Source: Geosiphon pyriformis
Lineage: Eukaryota > Glomeromycota > Glomeromycetes > Archaeosporales > Geosiphonaceae
DNA: 64,000 bases
NCBI GenBank assembly: GCA_016748015.1
Contig: JAAOMT010000657.1
Location: 267,337-331,336 of the forward strand
Direction of reading: 5' to 3'
In this document: in pieces, positions 22,199 to 34,263 of the stretch
Layout of the letters: each line of letters begins with the position of its first letter
How positions within the stretch are numbered: position 1 is the first letter of the stretch
The notes under the pieces: model-generated
Databases searched by the model: none
Told to the model about the DNA's origin: nothing
The model's input: the letters and a program-made list of their open reading frames with translations, nothing else
Translations under genes and position numbers: made by a program

Positions 22199-22560
22199 TA
22201 ACCTCCTCCTCAAGACTAAGCTCCGTCGAAGTCCAAGTACTGTCTGTAATTTCTAGATAATAATCCAAAATTATTGAAAAAATTTGGTCTGAAAATTGTT
22301 GAAATTTCAGTTCTGTGAGCTTTCCAATATATTGAATCTTCAAAAGCTGTAAAATTGGGTTTTGTAAGACATTTTCACAGGTATAAAATAGGTCATAAAG
22401 TCTAAGAGCAGCTCTTAGTTTATAATGACTGTTTGTAGGTCCAGTTGTTGTCTTGAATTCATTGTGGAGTTGTTTCCGAATAGCTTCTTTTGTGAGATTT
22501 GCTGCTGTAAGCTCCCATTTTCGTTTGTGAAGTGTTTTTCCAATGTAAAAATATCTATAT
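22199..22560 (-). pseudogene. C3 3' tail frame (unknown protein)
   Basis: Read leftward there is an uninterrupted frame of roughly 120 codons without a Met. It includes YFYIGKTLHKRKWEL, YKLRAALRLYDLFYTCEN, QYIGKLTELKFQQFS and STELSLEEEVILPD, and runs into the LTR. The same protein is recognisable, with stops, in C5 (about 49800-49435). It lies after the integrase in the full element, so it could be an integrase tail or a separate 3' ORF. I recognise no domain. In C3 it is out of frame with the upstream Cys-rich ORF. Confidence 0.6.
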
Positions 22561-22588
22561 ATTGAAGTATAGTCATAGTATTTTTTAT

Positions 22589-23149
22589 TTAATGGACATT
22601 TTCTTTGGTAGCTCCATTAATTAATGCTATTGCTAAATCGAAAATTATCTTAGCATCATGGGGGTAGTGATAAAGTTTGTTGAAAGCACTGTTGTATGCC
22701 ACATTAAAGGGTGTTCCTCTTTTTACTTTTTCTGAAATTGATAAAGCATATTGGCAGGTCTGATCGCAGACTCCTTCGCTCATTGCTACATCAATTCAAT
22801 TGCATTCTTCTAGTAGTATATTTCCACAAGTCAAACAAAGGGTGTTGTCTCATTTTCTGCTTCTTTTTATTAGATGGCCCCATTGTTCTCTGTGGCAAGC
22901 TTTGCAGTAATAACAAGTATGATTTTCATATTCTTCTTCAGGTGAAATGTAGGCTTCCATTGATGAAAGTTTCTTGTGGCAATCTTTGTATTTGAGTGGA
23001 ATGTAAGGGCGTTGTTTTCGTGGTTCTGGTTTTAAATAGGGGACATTCCATCTGGTTGTCACTAATTCTTTTGTTTTAAGAGAATCATTTGTTGAAAAGT
23101 ATTGTTGTTCAGTTTCATTAGCCCAATTGGAGGTTGATCCAAGTGCCAT
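22589..23149 (-). pseudogene. C3 Cys-rich domain
   Basis: Two overlapping open pieces (23149-22850 and 22783-22589) give one domain downstream of the protease. Its cysteine pairs suggest zinc binding: YKDCHKK, CYYCKACHREQWG, CLTCG and CDQTCQYAL. It is followed by a helical segment with YHYPHDAKIIFDLAIALING. I know similar sequences from Rhizophagus predicted proteins but no named function. Equivalents are in B1, B2, B4, B0 and C5. The frame stops at NVH just before the internal deletion. Confidence 0.65.
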
Positions 23150-23476
23150 AAATGTTTCAATAATGGGCTTTTCTTCTTCCGGTTTGAATTTAAAAGCTGG
23201 GGCTTTTTTGGAGTGTTTATTAAATGTACCACAAATGGCAGGTATCCAGACGTGTTGTCCTTGGTAGAAGATTGTTAACTCTTGTGTCTTCCAATTCAGA
23301 TTAGCATTGGCTTTTTGAAGCCAATCATTTCTGACAAGAGCTTGATATTAGGAAGCATCCATGACCAGAACTTTGACTGGAATAGTGATTCCATTAATTG
23401 TGAATGGGAAGTTGTCAATTTCTCCTACTGGAGTTTTTTTCATGCCATCAGCAGTGACAATGATTGTCTGAGCTGG

Positions 23477-23875
23477 TCAGTCAATGTTTCTCTTTAGCTG
23501 CTGCATCAATTGATATGTAATGATGCTTTCGGTGGATCCACTGTCTAGGATTAAGCAAATTGGCTTTTCTTTTACTTCAGCTTCTATGTACATTGCAGTG
23601 ATGACTTTTTGCTCATTAGCCACTGCATTGCTAAGCAAGAATGGTGATTTATTTGCTTCAAATTTGAAAGGGAATATATCTGAAAGATTGGCATTTTCAG
23701 CAATTCTGGCTGGTGAGATTGTGGTAGAAGTATAAGAAGAGTTTTGTTGTTGTGCTGCAGCTCTACCTTCTGGGAATGCAGTATGGCAAAAATCCTGTTC
23801 TTCTGGTATCATAAGATAACTAGGTAGAATATGATAGTAGTTGGGTCTTGGTTGAGCTGAATTTCGGAGAACCAA
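23477..23875 (-). pseudogene. C3 retropepsin-type aspartic protease
   Basis: Open frame of 132 codons ending in the protease core LILDSGSTESII (D111), the catalytic DSG motif of retroviral-type proteases that cleave Gag-Pol. The frame stops 22 residues after the motif. The rest of the domain continues in the same frame to about 23250 (PVGEIDNFPFTI, IPVKVLVMDAS, then a DWL motif). The DSG is intact here, unlike in the family B copies. Confidence 0.75.
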
Positions 23876-24066
23876 TTGGTTATTTGAATTGATTCTATTG
23901 TTGTTTACTTGGTATCAGTTTTGTGATATGAACTAATTTTGTGGAATCAATTTTCGAGCAGGCACTTGATAATGTTGTGTGGGTGGTTGTTGGTATTGCT
24001 GTTGGATTGGCTGTGGAGTGGGCTGATAATAGTTACTTTGGTATTGGAGTCTTGATAAATAGTAAG

Positions 24067-24357
24067 CTAGTGGTGGTGGTTGATAATAAGATTGCTGTGG
24101 TGGAGTGTAACGTTAATTATTCCTATTTTGTTGGTCTCGTTGTAGCTTTCTGCAATCTCTTTTCCAGTGGCCAGGGATTCTACAGTAATGGTAATTCTGA
24201 GGCTGGTTATTAGAAAGTGGTGCAAAGTTATTTTGATTTCATTTTTGGGGTGGTTGATATCTTTAGAATTGCTGTTGTTGTTGGTTGGTGAAATAGTTTT
24301 CAACCTTCTTTGTGAGTTGGTCAATTTTTTCCTCAGCTGTTGAGCTGGTTTCTCCAA
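24067..24357 (-). pseudogene. C3 gag zinc-knuckle region
   Basis: In the gag frame, around 24195-24150, there is YHYCRIPGHWKRDC, a CX2CX4HX4C zinc knuckle whose first Cys is Tyr (TGC to TAC). Gln/Asn-rich stretches flank it. The 96-codon open frame listed here (24357-24067) is in another frame, so the knuckle itself is what supports the call. Confidence 0.5.
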
Positions 24358-24511
24358 TTGCCAAATTCACAAGTTTTGTGCAATTGGCATCTTCCATGGC
24401 CATTTTGTATTTTTTTGCATGTTGTATGGCAGAGTTTAAATCTTTTGGGGCATGTGAGCAAACCTTTTTAATCAGTTTATCCTTTAGACCAGCAATAAAT
24501 TGATCTAAGAT

Positions 24512-24901
24512 TTAAGCATTTGAGTAATAATCATTGGTTTCAAGTTGATGAATTCTTCTGAGAAGTTTGTTAAACTTTCTAAAATAAGTCATAACAGATT
24601 TAGAAAATTTTTGTTTGATATTGCGAAACTGATTTTGAAGAGTGATGGAGGTATTATTGTAAGTGAACTGTTCAAGGAAGGCTGTTTTGAAAGCATTCCA
24701 ATCATTGAATGGAGTGGCCAAGTTTTCAAACCATTCTTCTGCTGTTCCTTTGAGAAAATAGGAAATAGTTCTTAACATTCTGACAGCATTCCAACCATTT
24801 GCATCTCCTACTTTAGTGACTTGATCAAGCCATTCTTGAGGACTGGTTTCAATGTCCTCTCCTGAAAAGTCAGGGATTTTTGCAATATAAGTGGAGGCCA
24901 T
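24512..24901 (-). pseudogene. C3 gag capsid domain (Retrotrans_gag)
   Basis: Open frame of 129 codons with the Ty3/gypsy capsid signature: IPDFSGEDIETSPQEWLDQV, then AVRMLRTISYFLKGTAEEWF, WNAFKTAFLEQFTY and VMTYFRKFNKLLRRI. Gag forms the virus-like particle that packages element RNA. The upstream gag part (about 25600-25250) is interrupted by stops. Confidence 0.8.
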
Positions 24902-25625
24902 TTCTTCTTTGTTTTCCGAGTCTTCTGTTTCTTGTTCTGATTCAGTCTTTTCACTTTGATTTTCTGCTAAGTAGTTAATAAGGTTTGTGCTGGTTAATAT
25001 TGGTTCCTGTTGTTGAATAGGGCTTTTGGGTGACTGAAAATCATCTATTTTTAAAAACCAAATAAGTGATAAGCTTGGTGTTTGTGGTTAAGCAAGTGAA
25101 GCTGGAAATGGTGTGATTGAGAGTGGTAATTTAAAGCTGGTTCTTGGTTCTGGAGTTTGTAAATGTTTGGCAGTGGTTTTAGGTGTATTGGAAGTAGTTC
25201 TGAGTTTTTGTTTCCTTTTTCCTTTTTATTCTTCTGTTTCTGATTCAAAACTAAGAGAAAATTTCTGTTCTACTGGGTAATTCTCTTCACAATACTAAAT
25301 GATATTGAAGTTGAGTTCTTGGAAATATGTTTCAAGTGTTTGACTGTTAAAATCCTGAGTGTTTAGATGAGAGTGATGTACTAAGTTTTCATATAAGTTG
25401 TGTCTAACTTCTGAAATATTGTAGTCTCTAAGAAGATAATTGTTGATGCGATTTTCAATGTACTAGTAAAGTGTTTTCTTGAATGTTTCAATTTCGTCTG
25501 GGATGTCAAATCTCTGCTTGCAGTGGGTGTAGATTGACTGATAATACTCTAGAGTTTTTGAATCTGTTTGAGTCGTCACTTTTGAAGTTGTTGTTACTGT
25601 GTTATTTCCGTGGAAGAGCACCAAA

Positions 25626-26605
25626 TATTACTGGAGGTTTTTGGTCTCTTTTCCTAAATGTTGTTAATGCCTGTTTGCTGTGAATTCATGTTTTCTGGAT
25701 GTGGTTGAATCTCCAGTAACTGAATTTATTTTCAAATTATCTCCTATAATTTGAACTGCTGGGCTTATAAGTAGAATGGCCAATTCTGTGCCAGTTACTT
25801 GTGTAGTTACATTGTAGTAAATGTCAACTCTTTTTCAGGAATTGCTCATCTGGAAGCTCACTAAAAATGTGTAGTTACTTTGCTGTGAAAGTCAACTCTT
25901 CTACAGGAATTTTGTCTGTAGGTTACCCTAATGATTATGATAAGAAAATAAAAGAAAAATAAAAGAAATGTAAAAAAAAATTGAATTCTGTCAAGGAAAT
26001 TGTTTTTGATCCAGGCCTGGAATCACTAACAGTTTATTGAAATTGGTAGCTAATCAATTTCAAAACGTTAGTTGGGTTTTGATAATTTTCCAAGTGCAAT
26101 AATTTAAAAAATTTGGCTTTTCGAATTATTTGATGTTTATTTTGTTTTTGTATGTAAAGGATGATTCTAATTGTTAAATCTGAAGTAAGATACATTTTCT
26201 TAAAAAGGGAAGCTCTTCTTTTATACAACTTGTCGTAACACTATTCTATGAACTTGAACTTTGCTCTTTTCTACAATTTTGCTGAACTAAAGATATATTT
26301 CAGCAAACTACAAGTTATTTCTGCAAACTATTAGATATTTTGGTGAATTATCAATTATTTCGGCAAATTTCTACAAATTTCAGTGAACTTTTGAATGTTA
26401 TATATTTCGGGGTATTGCATGATTGATCATCACAATTAGGTTACATTTGTGTTATGTATAAATTGGGTTATTAATTAAATGATAATTTCGGATATTTTGC
26501 TAATATAATAAGTAATAATTTGAAATGATAATATATGCTAATTAATAATAGGAATTATAAAGATAATTTTATGCTAGATAATATCTCTAATTTTGTCTGA
26601 TAACA
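25626..26605 (-). repeat. C3 5' LTR
   Basis: A 980-bp LTR, TATTACTGG...GATAACA in plus coordinates. The neighbouring internal bases in element sense read TTTGGTGCTCTTCC, the primer-binding site shared with family B and C5. Confidence 0.9.
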
Positions 26606-28400
26606 CTATTAAACAAAATTTTATTCCAAAGTAAACAAAAAAAAGCAGAGTTATTAGAAACCTATGACAAATATTTTAAAAGATTTAAATCATGATTACC
26701 AATGCCATTAAGATTTTGATCACTGCCATCCCAACCAGATTTTGGAACCACTAGTCCTTAGAAGATAATGGAATTAAAAGAAAAGGAAGACAAAAATCAA
26801 GAATTTAATTATTAAAATCCAATTCCAAAAAACCCAAAAATACAAATCCCAATTATTTCAACTCAGCAAAATCAGAACAATCTAAATACTACTCCTATTG
26901 TTCTCCAAAACTTATCTTCAGTAATCATGATTAATTCACTACCAATCACACCAATCACTGAACAGCAATAACAATAGCCACAACCACCACCTCAGCAACT
27001 ACTTTAACAGTAATCACAACAACAACAACTGCTATTAGCACTAATGGTCTATGCTCCAATTACAAGACTCAAAAAATTCACCAGCAAAGAAGATAATGTC
27101 CAAGTTTGACTCAACAACATGAAAAAAGCCATTGCAACCAATAAATAAAATAATGCCAGAACATTATAGATGATCTCATATTTTCTTTAAGATACTACCA
27201 ATTCATAATATTAAAGCCTGATTCAGAAACTCCAAAACTTCAACACATTTAAAGATGAATTTTTAAGATATTTTAGTAACAATAATAGCATTAATTGCTT
27301 AGCCAATATATTTACAACTATCAAACAAAGAGATATTGAAGCAGTTATTATATACTTAGAATGCTTCTATAGAAATCTGCACCAAATACAAACAATTGAT
27401 GTAAATTACTTTACAGTGTTACAGATTTTAAATCAATTTATCTATGAACTATGCAGTAGTATTCTCTAGCACATATGTTTAATACACCTACAAACTTTCT
27501 AAGATGCAGTTATCCATGCCCAAGATTTTGAATTGACCAAATTGGAAGCTATTTATGTCCAAGTTATTAATCTAGTAATGAACAAATCATCTAAATTAGA
27601 CTTCAAGTTAAAACAATTTAGTGATTCCATTAATTAAAAATTAGAGAGATATTTAGCTAACAATAAGGCAGTTTATTAATCATTACAATGCCACAATAAT
27701 CCAGAGAACCCAAATAGTCTCCAAAATTAATCACATCTATTATTATTAATCAATCAACCATAGTGACAAGAGACACATAATTGCCACTATTATGGTAAAC
27801 AAAAATATTTGCAATTCAAATATCACAAACAGTTAAGCAATCAAAAATCAAAAAATTAATATCAAAACTTCAATTGCTAATTTCAAACCCAAAAATATGT
27901 TAATAATCAATTACTTAAACAATTTCAACATCAATTGCATTATGCTTAAGTGACATAGCCAATTTATTAATCTTTAATCTATCAAACCTCAGCCCTAGTT
28001 ATTTATTAACCATAGCCATAAGTAATTTATTAACTTTAATCTATCCCAATACTGTCACAAAACCCAGCTCAAATGTCATCAGAAAACCAAAGACTAAAAA
28101 CTACTTAAATCTGTCAGAACTGGCAATTGGCAATGATAATATACCAACCAATTTTCAGTTTAGTAGTCCAGTAAACTGGATTTTGACAGTAAAATTCAGG
28201 AACTAACTATGCCCAAAACCCAAATGCCCAACACCATTTAAGTCTTTTAGTAGTCTCAGAAACAGCCACACCCAACCTATTAGAAACCAATCAAAAACAA
28301 ATCATATCTATTAGCAACTTTTACTAGCTGTTATTACAGAAAACAAATTGCTTACTGTAATATTCTTCTTTGAAATTGAAGAACCAGTCTCTACACTTTT
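26606..28400 (+). pseudogene. B2 gag, continued
   Basis: Resumes the gag of B2 after C3. The capsid-like domain at about 27060-27480 (KKFTSKEDNVQVWLNNMKKA, FKDEFLRYFSNNNSIN) is followed by Gln-rich sequence. A decayed zinc knuckle at about 27783-27825 reads CHYYGKQKYLQFKYH, where B4 has an intact CHYCGKQKHLKINC. Several in-frame stops. Confidence 0.6.
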
Positions 28401-28980
28401 ATTTAGTGGGGTTACTCTGGAATTAAAACTTATTATGGCATGTATACTAATGTCACAATTAATAGTCAGTTCATTAAACTAATCTTAAATAGTGGATTAG
28501 CTGGCAGCATTATTATATAACAATTTATGGACCAATTAAATTACCGAATTGATTGTACTGCCAGCACCAGAATTATTACTGCTAATAAGATGACAAAAAT
28601 GCCTATTGACAAGATTGATGACTTTTTGTTTAAAGTCAATAACATTATTGCATTCATAAAAGTTCTTGTCATGAAAGCTACACAGTACTAAGCTCTAGTT
28701 GGTAATAACTAGCTGTCTAAAACCAATGTCATACTTAACTAAACCACTCAAGAATTGCAACTTAGCCAAAATAGTTAGCATATTTAAGTACCAGCTACCT
28801 GTAATCATTTCAAACCCAACACCATACTAGTATTACTTATTAAATTTGAGAAAAAAAAAGGAAAAACCTATCTGAGAAGCTTACCAAGTCTTTTGGGTTA
28901 ATAATAACCACAATAATTTACCACCAGTATCTACATAAGAAAAAAAAAGAAAAGAGAAGAAGAAAAACTCTAAACAATTA
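28400..28980 (+). pseudogene. B2 aspartic protease remnant
   Basis: Contains FIKLILNSGLAGSIII at about 28470-28520. The catalytic DSG is now NSG (GAT to AAT). Downstream blocks (VIKVLVMKATQY, LVGNNWLSKTN) follow the protease of C3 and B4. Probably inactive. Confidence 0.65.
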
Positions 28981-29900
28981 CCTTTATATATACTTCATAT
29001 ACTACTATCACTTAATGCCAACCAAGCTATTATTGACCCAAACTAATTTGTGTCAATTGTGACAAAAAATTGTCAACAATAGATACATGTTATAATAACA
29101 ATAAGAAATGGCCAACAGTGATAAAATATTACTGTTACCTATGTATTTTTAAATGTTTTGAATGACCAAAAAGACAAGAAAAATGAGACAATAAACCATG
29201 TCTTGCTTGTGAGGAAACTCTCTTAAATGAAAAAATATGGAACAACATTCCTGATTATAAAAGAATATGTGATAAATTATGTCAATACATGATTCTAATC
29301 AATTGGGTAAGAAAAAAAATGCCAATAGATGCTGTCTGGTAAAGAGCTATAAAACATTTAGATGGCTGTTTACACAATAATAACAAAATCTGGAGGATGG
29401 TAATTGCCAAAATCGAAGACACAACACCAAAAGAAATAAAAACAATCAAAAACAACTTACCAGAACCTGAAAAAATCATTTGGATCCCAAACTCTAATAT
29501 TATTCTTGATGTTATGGACTCAGAACAATTTCATAAATACTACCAGGAATTAACACTCACTAAAAAAAAGCAAGAACAATGTTTAGAACTGTTTAATACT
29601 CACCTATGTGACCACTGTTTAATTTTGTGTGATTTTTAATATTGTAATAATTGTGATCTTATTTACAATCCATTATCATGCATGATCTACATAATTCCAG
29701 AAGAAAAAAAACCAATTAGCAGCTGCAAAATGGAATCAGAATTGCTATTCAATCGTGATTCAAACTTCAACAATGATGACAATAACAATGATTTTAGCTC
29801 TACTCAAAATGGCAATAACAACAGTAACAATTCAAATTCCGATTTAAACTTAAAACAATATATTGCACTTTTTGATCTTTTCAAGAAGCAAAAACTCAAA
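28981..29900 (+). pseudogene. B2 Cys-rich domain and Asn-rich linker
   Basis: Cys pairs are CVNCDKKLST, CYLCIF, CLACEE, CDKLCQY and LCDHCLILCDF, spread over about 29030-29660. An Asn-rich linker follows (open frame 29682-29903, ending YIALFDLFKKQKLK). It matches B4 44000-44900. Open pieces are 29397-29639 and 29682-29903; stops separate them. Confidence 0.6.
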
Positions 29901-29927
29901 TAGTTTAGTGATAATAATGAAGATATT

Positions 29928-30638
29928 ATGTCAGAATGTGCACATAATACTGATACAGAGTTTAATTTGAGATATCCCAAAAAGAATGTTATTAAATTGG
30001 AATCATATTCATGTATCTGTATAGATCTAAAATTAGTACTGAAAATTCCAGCAACAACAATGGTTCAATTAGCATCTAGATTAAATCTAGTGAAAAAGAG
30101 AATCAACATCAGAAGAGAAATAATTAATGCAGAATATATAGAAAATATTATTGCAATACTACAAAATAATTCAGAAAAACCATATATTATTGAACTAAAT
30201 AAAAAGATAGCACAGACAATATTTTTATCTCTGGTAAAAATAGCTCAATTAGTATTAATGAGAACAAAGAAGGAATTAGAAATCACAGCTAAAAGAAAAA
30301 ATAAATTTGGATCCATGAGTAGAATAAATATACCAGTTAATATGGCAGAGAAAGAAGTTATTGACAAAAAAGAAATTATTTCCACCAGTCAATTAATTTT
30401 TATTCTACCATATGACCAGTACTTAGTAGTTATAGAAAGAAAAGTTAGAGATCAATTCCAAATTTTTGAAACAGAAGCCACTATTTGTGAATCAGAAAAG
30501 ATTACTATTACCAATCTCTATATACTAGCTAAAAACCATAAACACATCAAAATTCTCATTCACAATACAACTGAAGGCCCCATCAAAATACTAAAAAAAA
30601 CCACTATTAAATACTTAAGTACTGAAGTTAAAGACTAA
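29928..30638 (+). pseudogene. B2 dUTPase-like domain plus linker before RT
   Basis: A 236-codon frame, the longest in B2. Its first 130 residues follow the dUTPase fold motifs by comparison with B4 and C5: IPATTMVQLAS (motif 1), SRLNLVKKRINI (2), REIINAEYIENIIAILQN (3), IIELNKKIAQTIFL (4) and NKFGSMSR (5). Motif 3 has lost its catalytic Asp (IID to IIN). The second half is a conserved linker (NLYILAKNHKHIKI, TTIKYLSTEV) seen in all full copies. The product would not hydrolyse dUTP. Confidence 0.7.
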
Positions 30639-30829
30639 CTGTTAAGTACCATTCTAGATTTTTCACAACTGTACAGATATGTGGATATTATATCATAAAC
30701 AATATACAGACAAAAAAAATGTTATTTGTTCTAACCAAAATAATTAAAACAAATAAACTTGAGAAATCTAGATCCACTTTAATATATGCAACTTAAAATG
30801 TTGTTCAACAATTTTACTGATATCTTTGT

Positions 30830-32150
30830 TAGTGAAAATAAATTTGGCAGAACAAATATCATTTAACATCAAATCAAAACTGGAGATACAATGCCAATTA
30901 AACAAAGAGCATACAGAGTACTACTAGCAAGTTATGAGATTATCTGACAAAAAATCAACAAAATATTGAACAATAGGTTAATTCAACCATCAATAAGTCT
31001 ATAGTTATCATCAATAGCACTGGTTCAGAAAAAAATAAAAAAATTCACTTTTGTATAAATTACAGAAAACTTAACAGTATAATTCATAAAGACAGCTATT
31101 TAACTTCACAAATTTAAGAGTTGTTTAATGCTTTTGAAGAAAAAAAATGGTTCTCTACTTTGGATTTGGATAGTGGTTATTGACAAGTAATCATAAAACC
31201 AGAAAATAAAGAGAAAACAGCATTTACCACATAAGAAAAAAATTTTGAATTTGATATTATGCCATTTAGCTTAATAAATACACCAGCTACTTTTCAATGA
31301 CTAATGGAAATTGTCTATACTGGATTACTATAGAAGTCAGTAGTAGTTTATTTGAATAACACCAATGTATTTTCCAAAACATTTGACAACTATTTCTATT
31401 ATTTTCAACAAGTGTTTGAAAGATTAAGAAGAGCCAGATTAAAATTGAATGCAACCAAATGCTTCTTTGGTAAAACAGAACTGAAGTTTTTGGAACATGT
31501 TATAAGCAAAAATGACATTAAGACAGATCCAGACAAGATTGAAGTCATCAAAAACTTTTTAGTACTAACAAATTTTACTAAATTAAAAACATTCTTGGAA
31601 TTTGTTAAATACTATTGCTGCTTTATCCAAAACTTTTCCAAATTAGTTCAACCACTTTACCAGCTCCAAATTAAGAATGTAAAATATGAATGAACTAAAG
31701 CTCAGCAAAAAGCCTTTGACATTTTAAGAAAAAAACTTATTCAAGCTCCAATATTAATCTATTCAGATTACAACAAACCATTCATTATCACTATTGATGT
31801 CTCAAACCAAACATTGAGAGCTGTACTATTACAAAAAGAACCAGATAAAAAAACACTTAGTAGCATATGCCAGCTGAAGCTTAAGTTTAACTAAAAAGAA
31901 CTATGGAACTTCAGTACTAGAACACTTGGCTATCTATTGGGCTGTTATCAAATAGAAAGAATACTTAAGTCAAAAGTTTAACATATATACTGATCACAAA
32001 AGACTAACATCAATTCAGAACCAAGAATTTGGAAATAATTACTATGCAAGATAGAAAATAGAACTTTTATCATTTAATTATACAGTACATTATAAAAAAG
32101 GAAAAAAAAATGAAAATATTGATGATTTGTTACAAATAAAACAAATCTAA
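30830..32150 (+). pseudogene. B2 reverse transcriptase and RNase H remnant
   Basis: RT opens with the conserved AVxQ-like MPIKQRAYRV at about 30890 and includes FSTLDLDSGYXQV-like and MPFSLINTPATFQ pieces. The catalytic block is VYLNNTNVFSKT (about 31345), with both Asp of YxDD turned to Asn. An intact 113-codon piece (31352-31693) covers the thumb (FLEHVISKNDIKTDPDKIE). RNase H lies at about 31690-32100. Several stops. Confidence 0.75.
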
Positions 32151-32299
32151 GAATATTTTAACCCAAAAATATAACAAAAAATGAACACACAAAAATATTT
32201 ACAACTCTAATATTATATTAATACTCAACAATTCAAAAAAAAATTATTTCAAAAAAATGAAACAACATAAAACAACAATCAAAATATTTTATTATTTAC

Positions 32300-33440
32300 T
32301 AAAATATACTATATTGGAAAAACAAAAAGAATTCAGATCAATCATTCAGAGTTATTTTAAAACCAGAAAAAGAAACAATACTATATAACATATATACAAA
32401 CCTAATGACAAGACATTTTTATAAAGAAGCAACTATGGAAAAAACTAGAAAAAGATATTATTGGTCATTAATATATTCAAACATCATCTAATACATTCAA
32501 AATTGTGATGCTTGTCAAAGAAAAAGAGGAACAAGACCCAGTAAATTACTAAGATCAATTAAAGTAAGACAGCTATTTGATCAAATTGGAATTAACTTAA
32601 TTGAACTATTAATAATAACCAGCAGAAGCAATTATTATATAGCAGTAGTAATAGACTATTTTACAAAATAGCCAGAAGCAAAAGCAATTCAAAAAGCAGA
32701 TCCAAAATTTATAGCCAAATTTATTTATTAAGATTTGATTTGTCAACACAAATGTCTAAAAAAATTGTTATTAGATCAAAAAACTCACTTTGTAAACAAA
32801 ACATTAACAGAATTAAGCCAAAAATTTGGAATCAAAAGACTATTATTATTATTATATTATCTACAAACAAACAGTTTAGTTAAAAAGTTTAATAGAACAT
32901 TGTGTGAAGCAATTGCCAAAATTAGTCAAGAAAACCAGAACAAATGAGATCTGTTTATACTATCAGTACTATTTGCTTATTAGACAATAAAGCAAGATAT
33001 CACACAAGCAACACTATTTGAACTTGTTTATAATAGAACAACAATATTACTAGTAAAGATAAAAGTCAATATATATTTAACTAAACCAATAACAGAAGAC
33101 AATTTTTGAGAAATATTGTTAAGAATAACATATAACTTAATAGAAACTTTAGAAAACAAAAGATAAAAAGCAGCTGATAACATTCAAAAGTTACAAAAGA
33201 AACAAAAAAAATGACATAATAATCAGCTAACAAATAAACCAGTTGAATTTAAGATTAGAGACAAAATACTCTTGTATTGTACCAAAACAGAAAAACAATA
33301 GAATAGAAAATTTGATCTCAAATAAGATGGATCATTCCACATTGAAGAAATTTTAGGAAATAAAGCTTATAAACTAAAATAGAACAATAAAATCTTAGCT
33401 AAAGCAGCACATAAAAATTAATTGAAATCATATCATAATA
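32300..33440 (+). pseudogene. B2 integrase remnant
   Basis: The zinc-binding end shows YYWSLIYSNII...CDACQRKRGT at about 32455-32535. The core has FDQIGINLIEL (Asp to Asn) at about 32578, then AVVIDYFTK, LDQKTHFVNKT at 32770-32800 and SLVKKFNRTLCEAIAKI at 32875-32925, which is the DD35E region. The open piece is 32735-32947. Stops elsewhere. Confidence 0.75.
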
Positions 33441-34263
33441 TAGTATTATTATCTACCAGTTATATTCTACAACTGAGAACACAACAAATATTAGTCCAAC
33501 CAGATAAGATTCTACAAAATCTAGAACCAATTATAATCATCAATACAAACATGTTAAATTGATCAACCAAAATAATATATAAAAACATAGTATACATAAC
33601 AAAAGCAACAAATAAAAAATAAAAATTACTAATAACATTTATTCATTTACACAATTACTATTCTAACTGATTTAACAACAAAACATAGAAATTACAATTA
33701 ATCAACAAACCATTCAGTACAAAGATACTAAAAAAAAAACCTAATACAAGATGCACAGAAAACCGAAAAACACCATAGACAAGATAATAGCAAAAGTAAA
33801 ATTGTCAATAAAAATACCAGAAACAGCTATATTCTACTAAAAACTGACAAAAAAAACTTGGAATTGGTGAATACAACAATTTTCAAGAAACTTTTGTTAT
33901 TATTACTTGAAACAAAATCTGAATATTCAAAACTTATATACTGACAAAACAAAATAATTATTTAATACAATAATATTATAACAACTTGAACAATTTGTGA
34001 AAAAGAATATCTGTTTATATAGACATAAATCATATATCAGCTACATGCAGAATTTCAAGATTGACCAGCAATACTATTTAATTCAGTAATAAATACAATT
34101 ACTGTTAACAAATTGGGTAAAATTACCAATGCTTAATTTGAAAAATTACAGATTAAAATAACCCAAGTAATTTTCAAAAAAAAAGTTTAAAAGTTAATTA
34201 AAAATGGAAAGTTAGAAGACATAGAAAATTTCAACAGAGCTCAATATTAAAAAGAGAGAATAA
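33441..34263 (+). pseudogene. B2 3' tail and polypurine tract
   Basis: Low-complexity Lys/Gln/Ile-rich coding remnant, matching B4 58303-59067. It ends IENFNRAQY and stop at about 34250, followed by the purine tract AAAAAGAGAGAATAA just before the 3' LTR. Unknown function. Confidence 0.5.

Larger units (their letters stand above)
21220..26605 (-). mobile_element. Element C3: short Ty3/gypsy family C, lacking dUTPase-RT-RNase H-integrase
   Basis: 3' LTR 21220-22198 and 5' LTR 25626-26605, about 5.4 kb in all. Flanks are a perfect 4-bp duplication, ctat on both sides. Internal order (leftward) is gag, protease, Cys-rich domain, 3' tail frame. Compared with C5, about 4.5 kb is missing between positions equal to 54300 and 49805 of that copy; the junction lies near 22565-22585. 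Frames here are longer than in the surrounding B2, which fits a younger insertion. Confidence 0.88.

Noticed and set aside
24545-24775. Plus-strand ORFs over the gag and protease of C3 (also 23282-23735 and 23941-24213)
   Set aside because: Antisense shadows of the minus-strand gag/protease frames, which carry the recognisable motifs.
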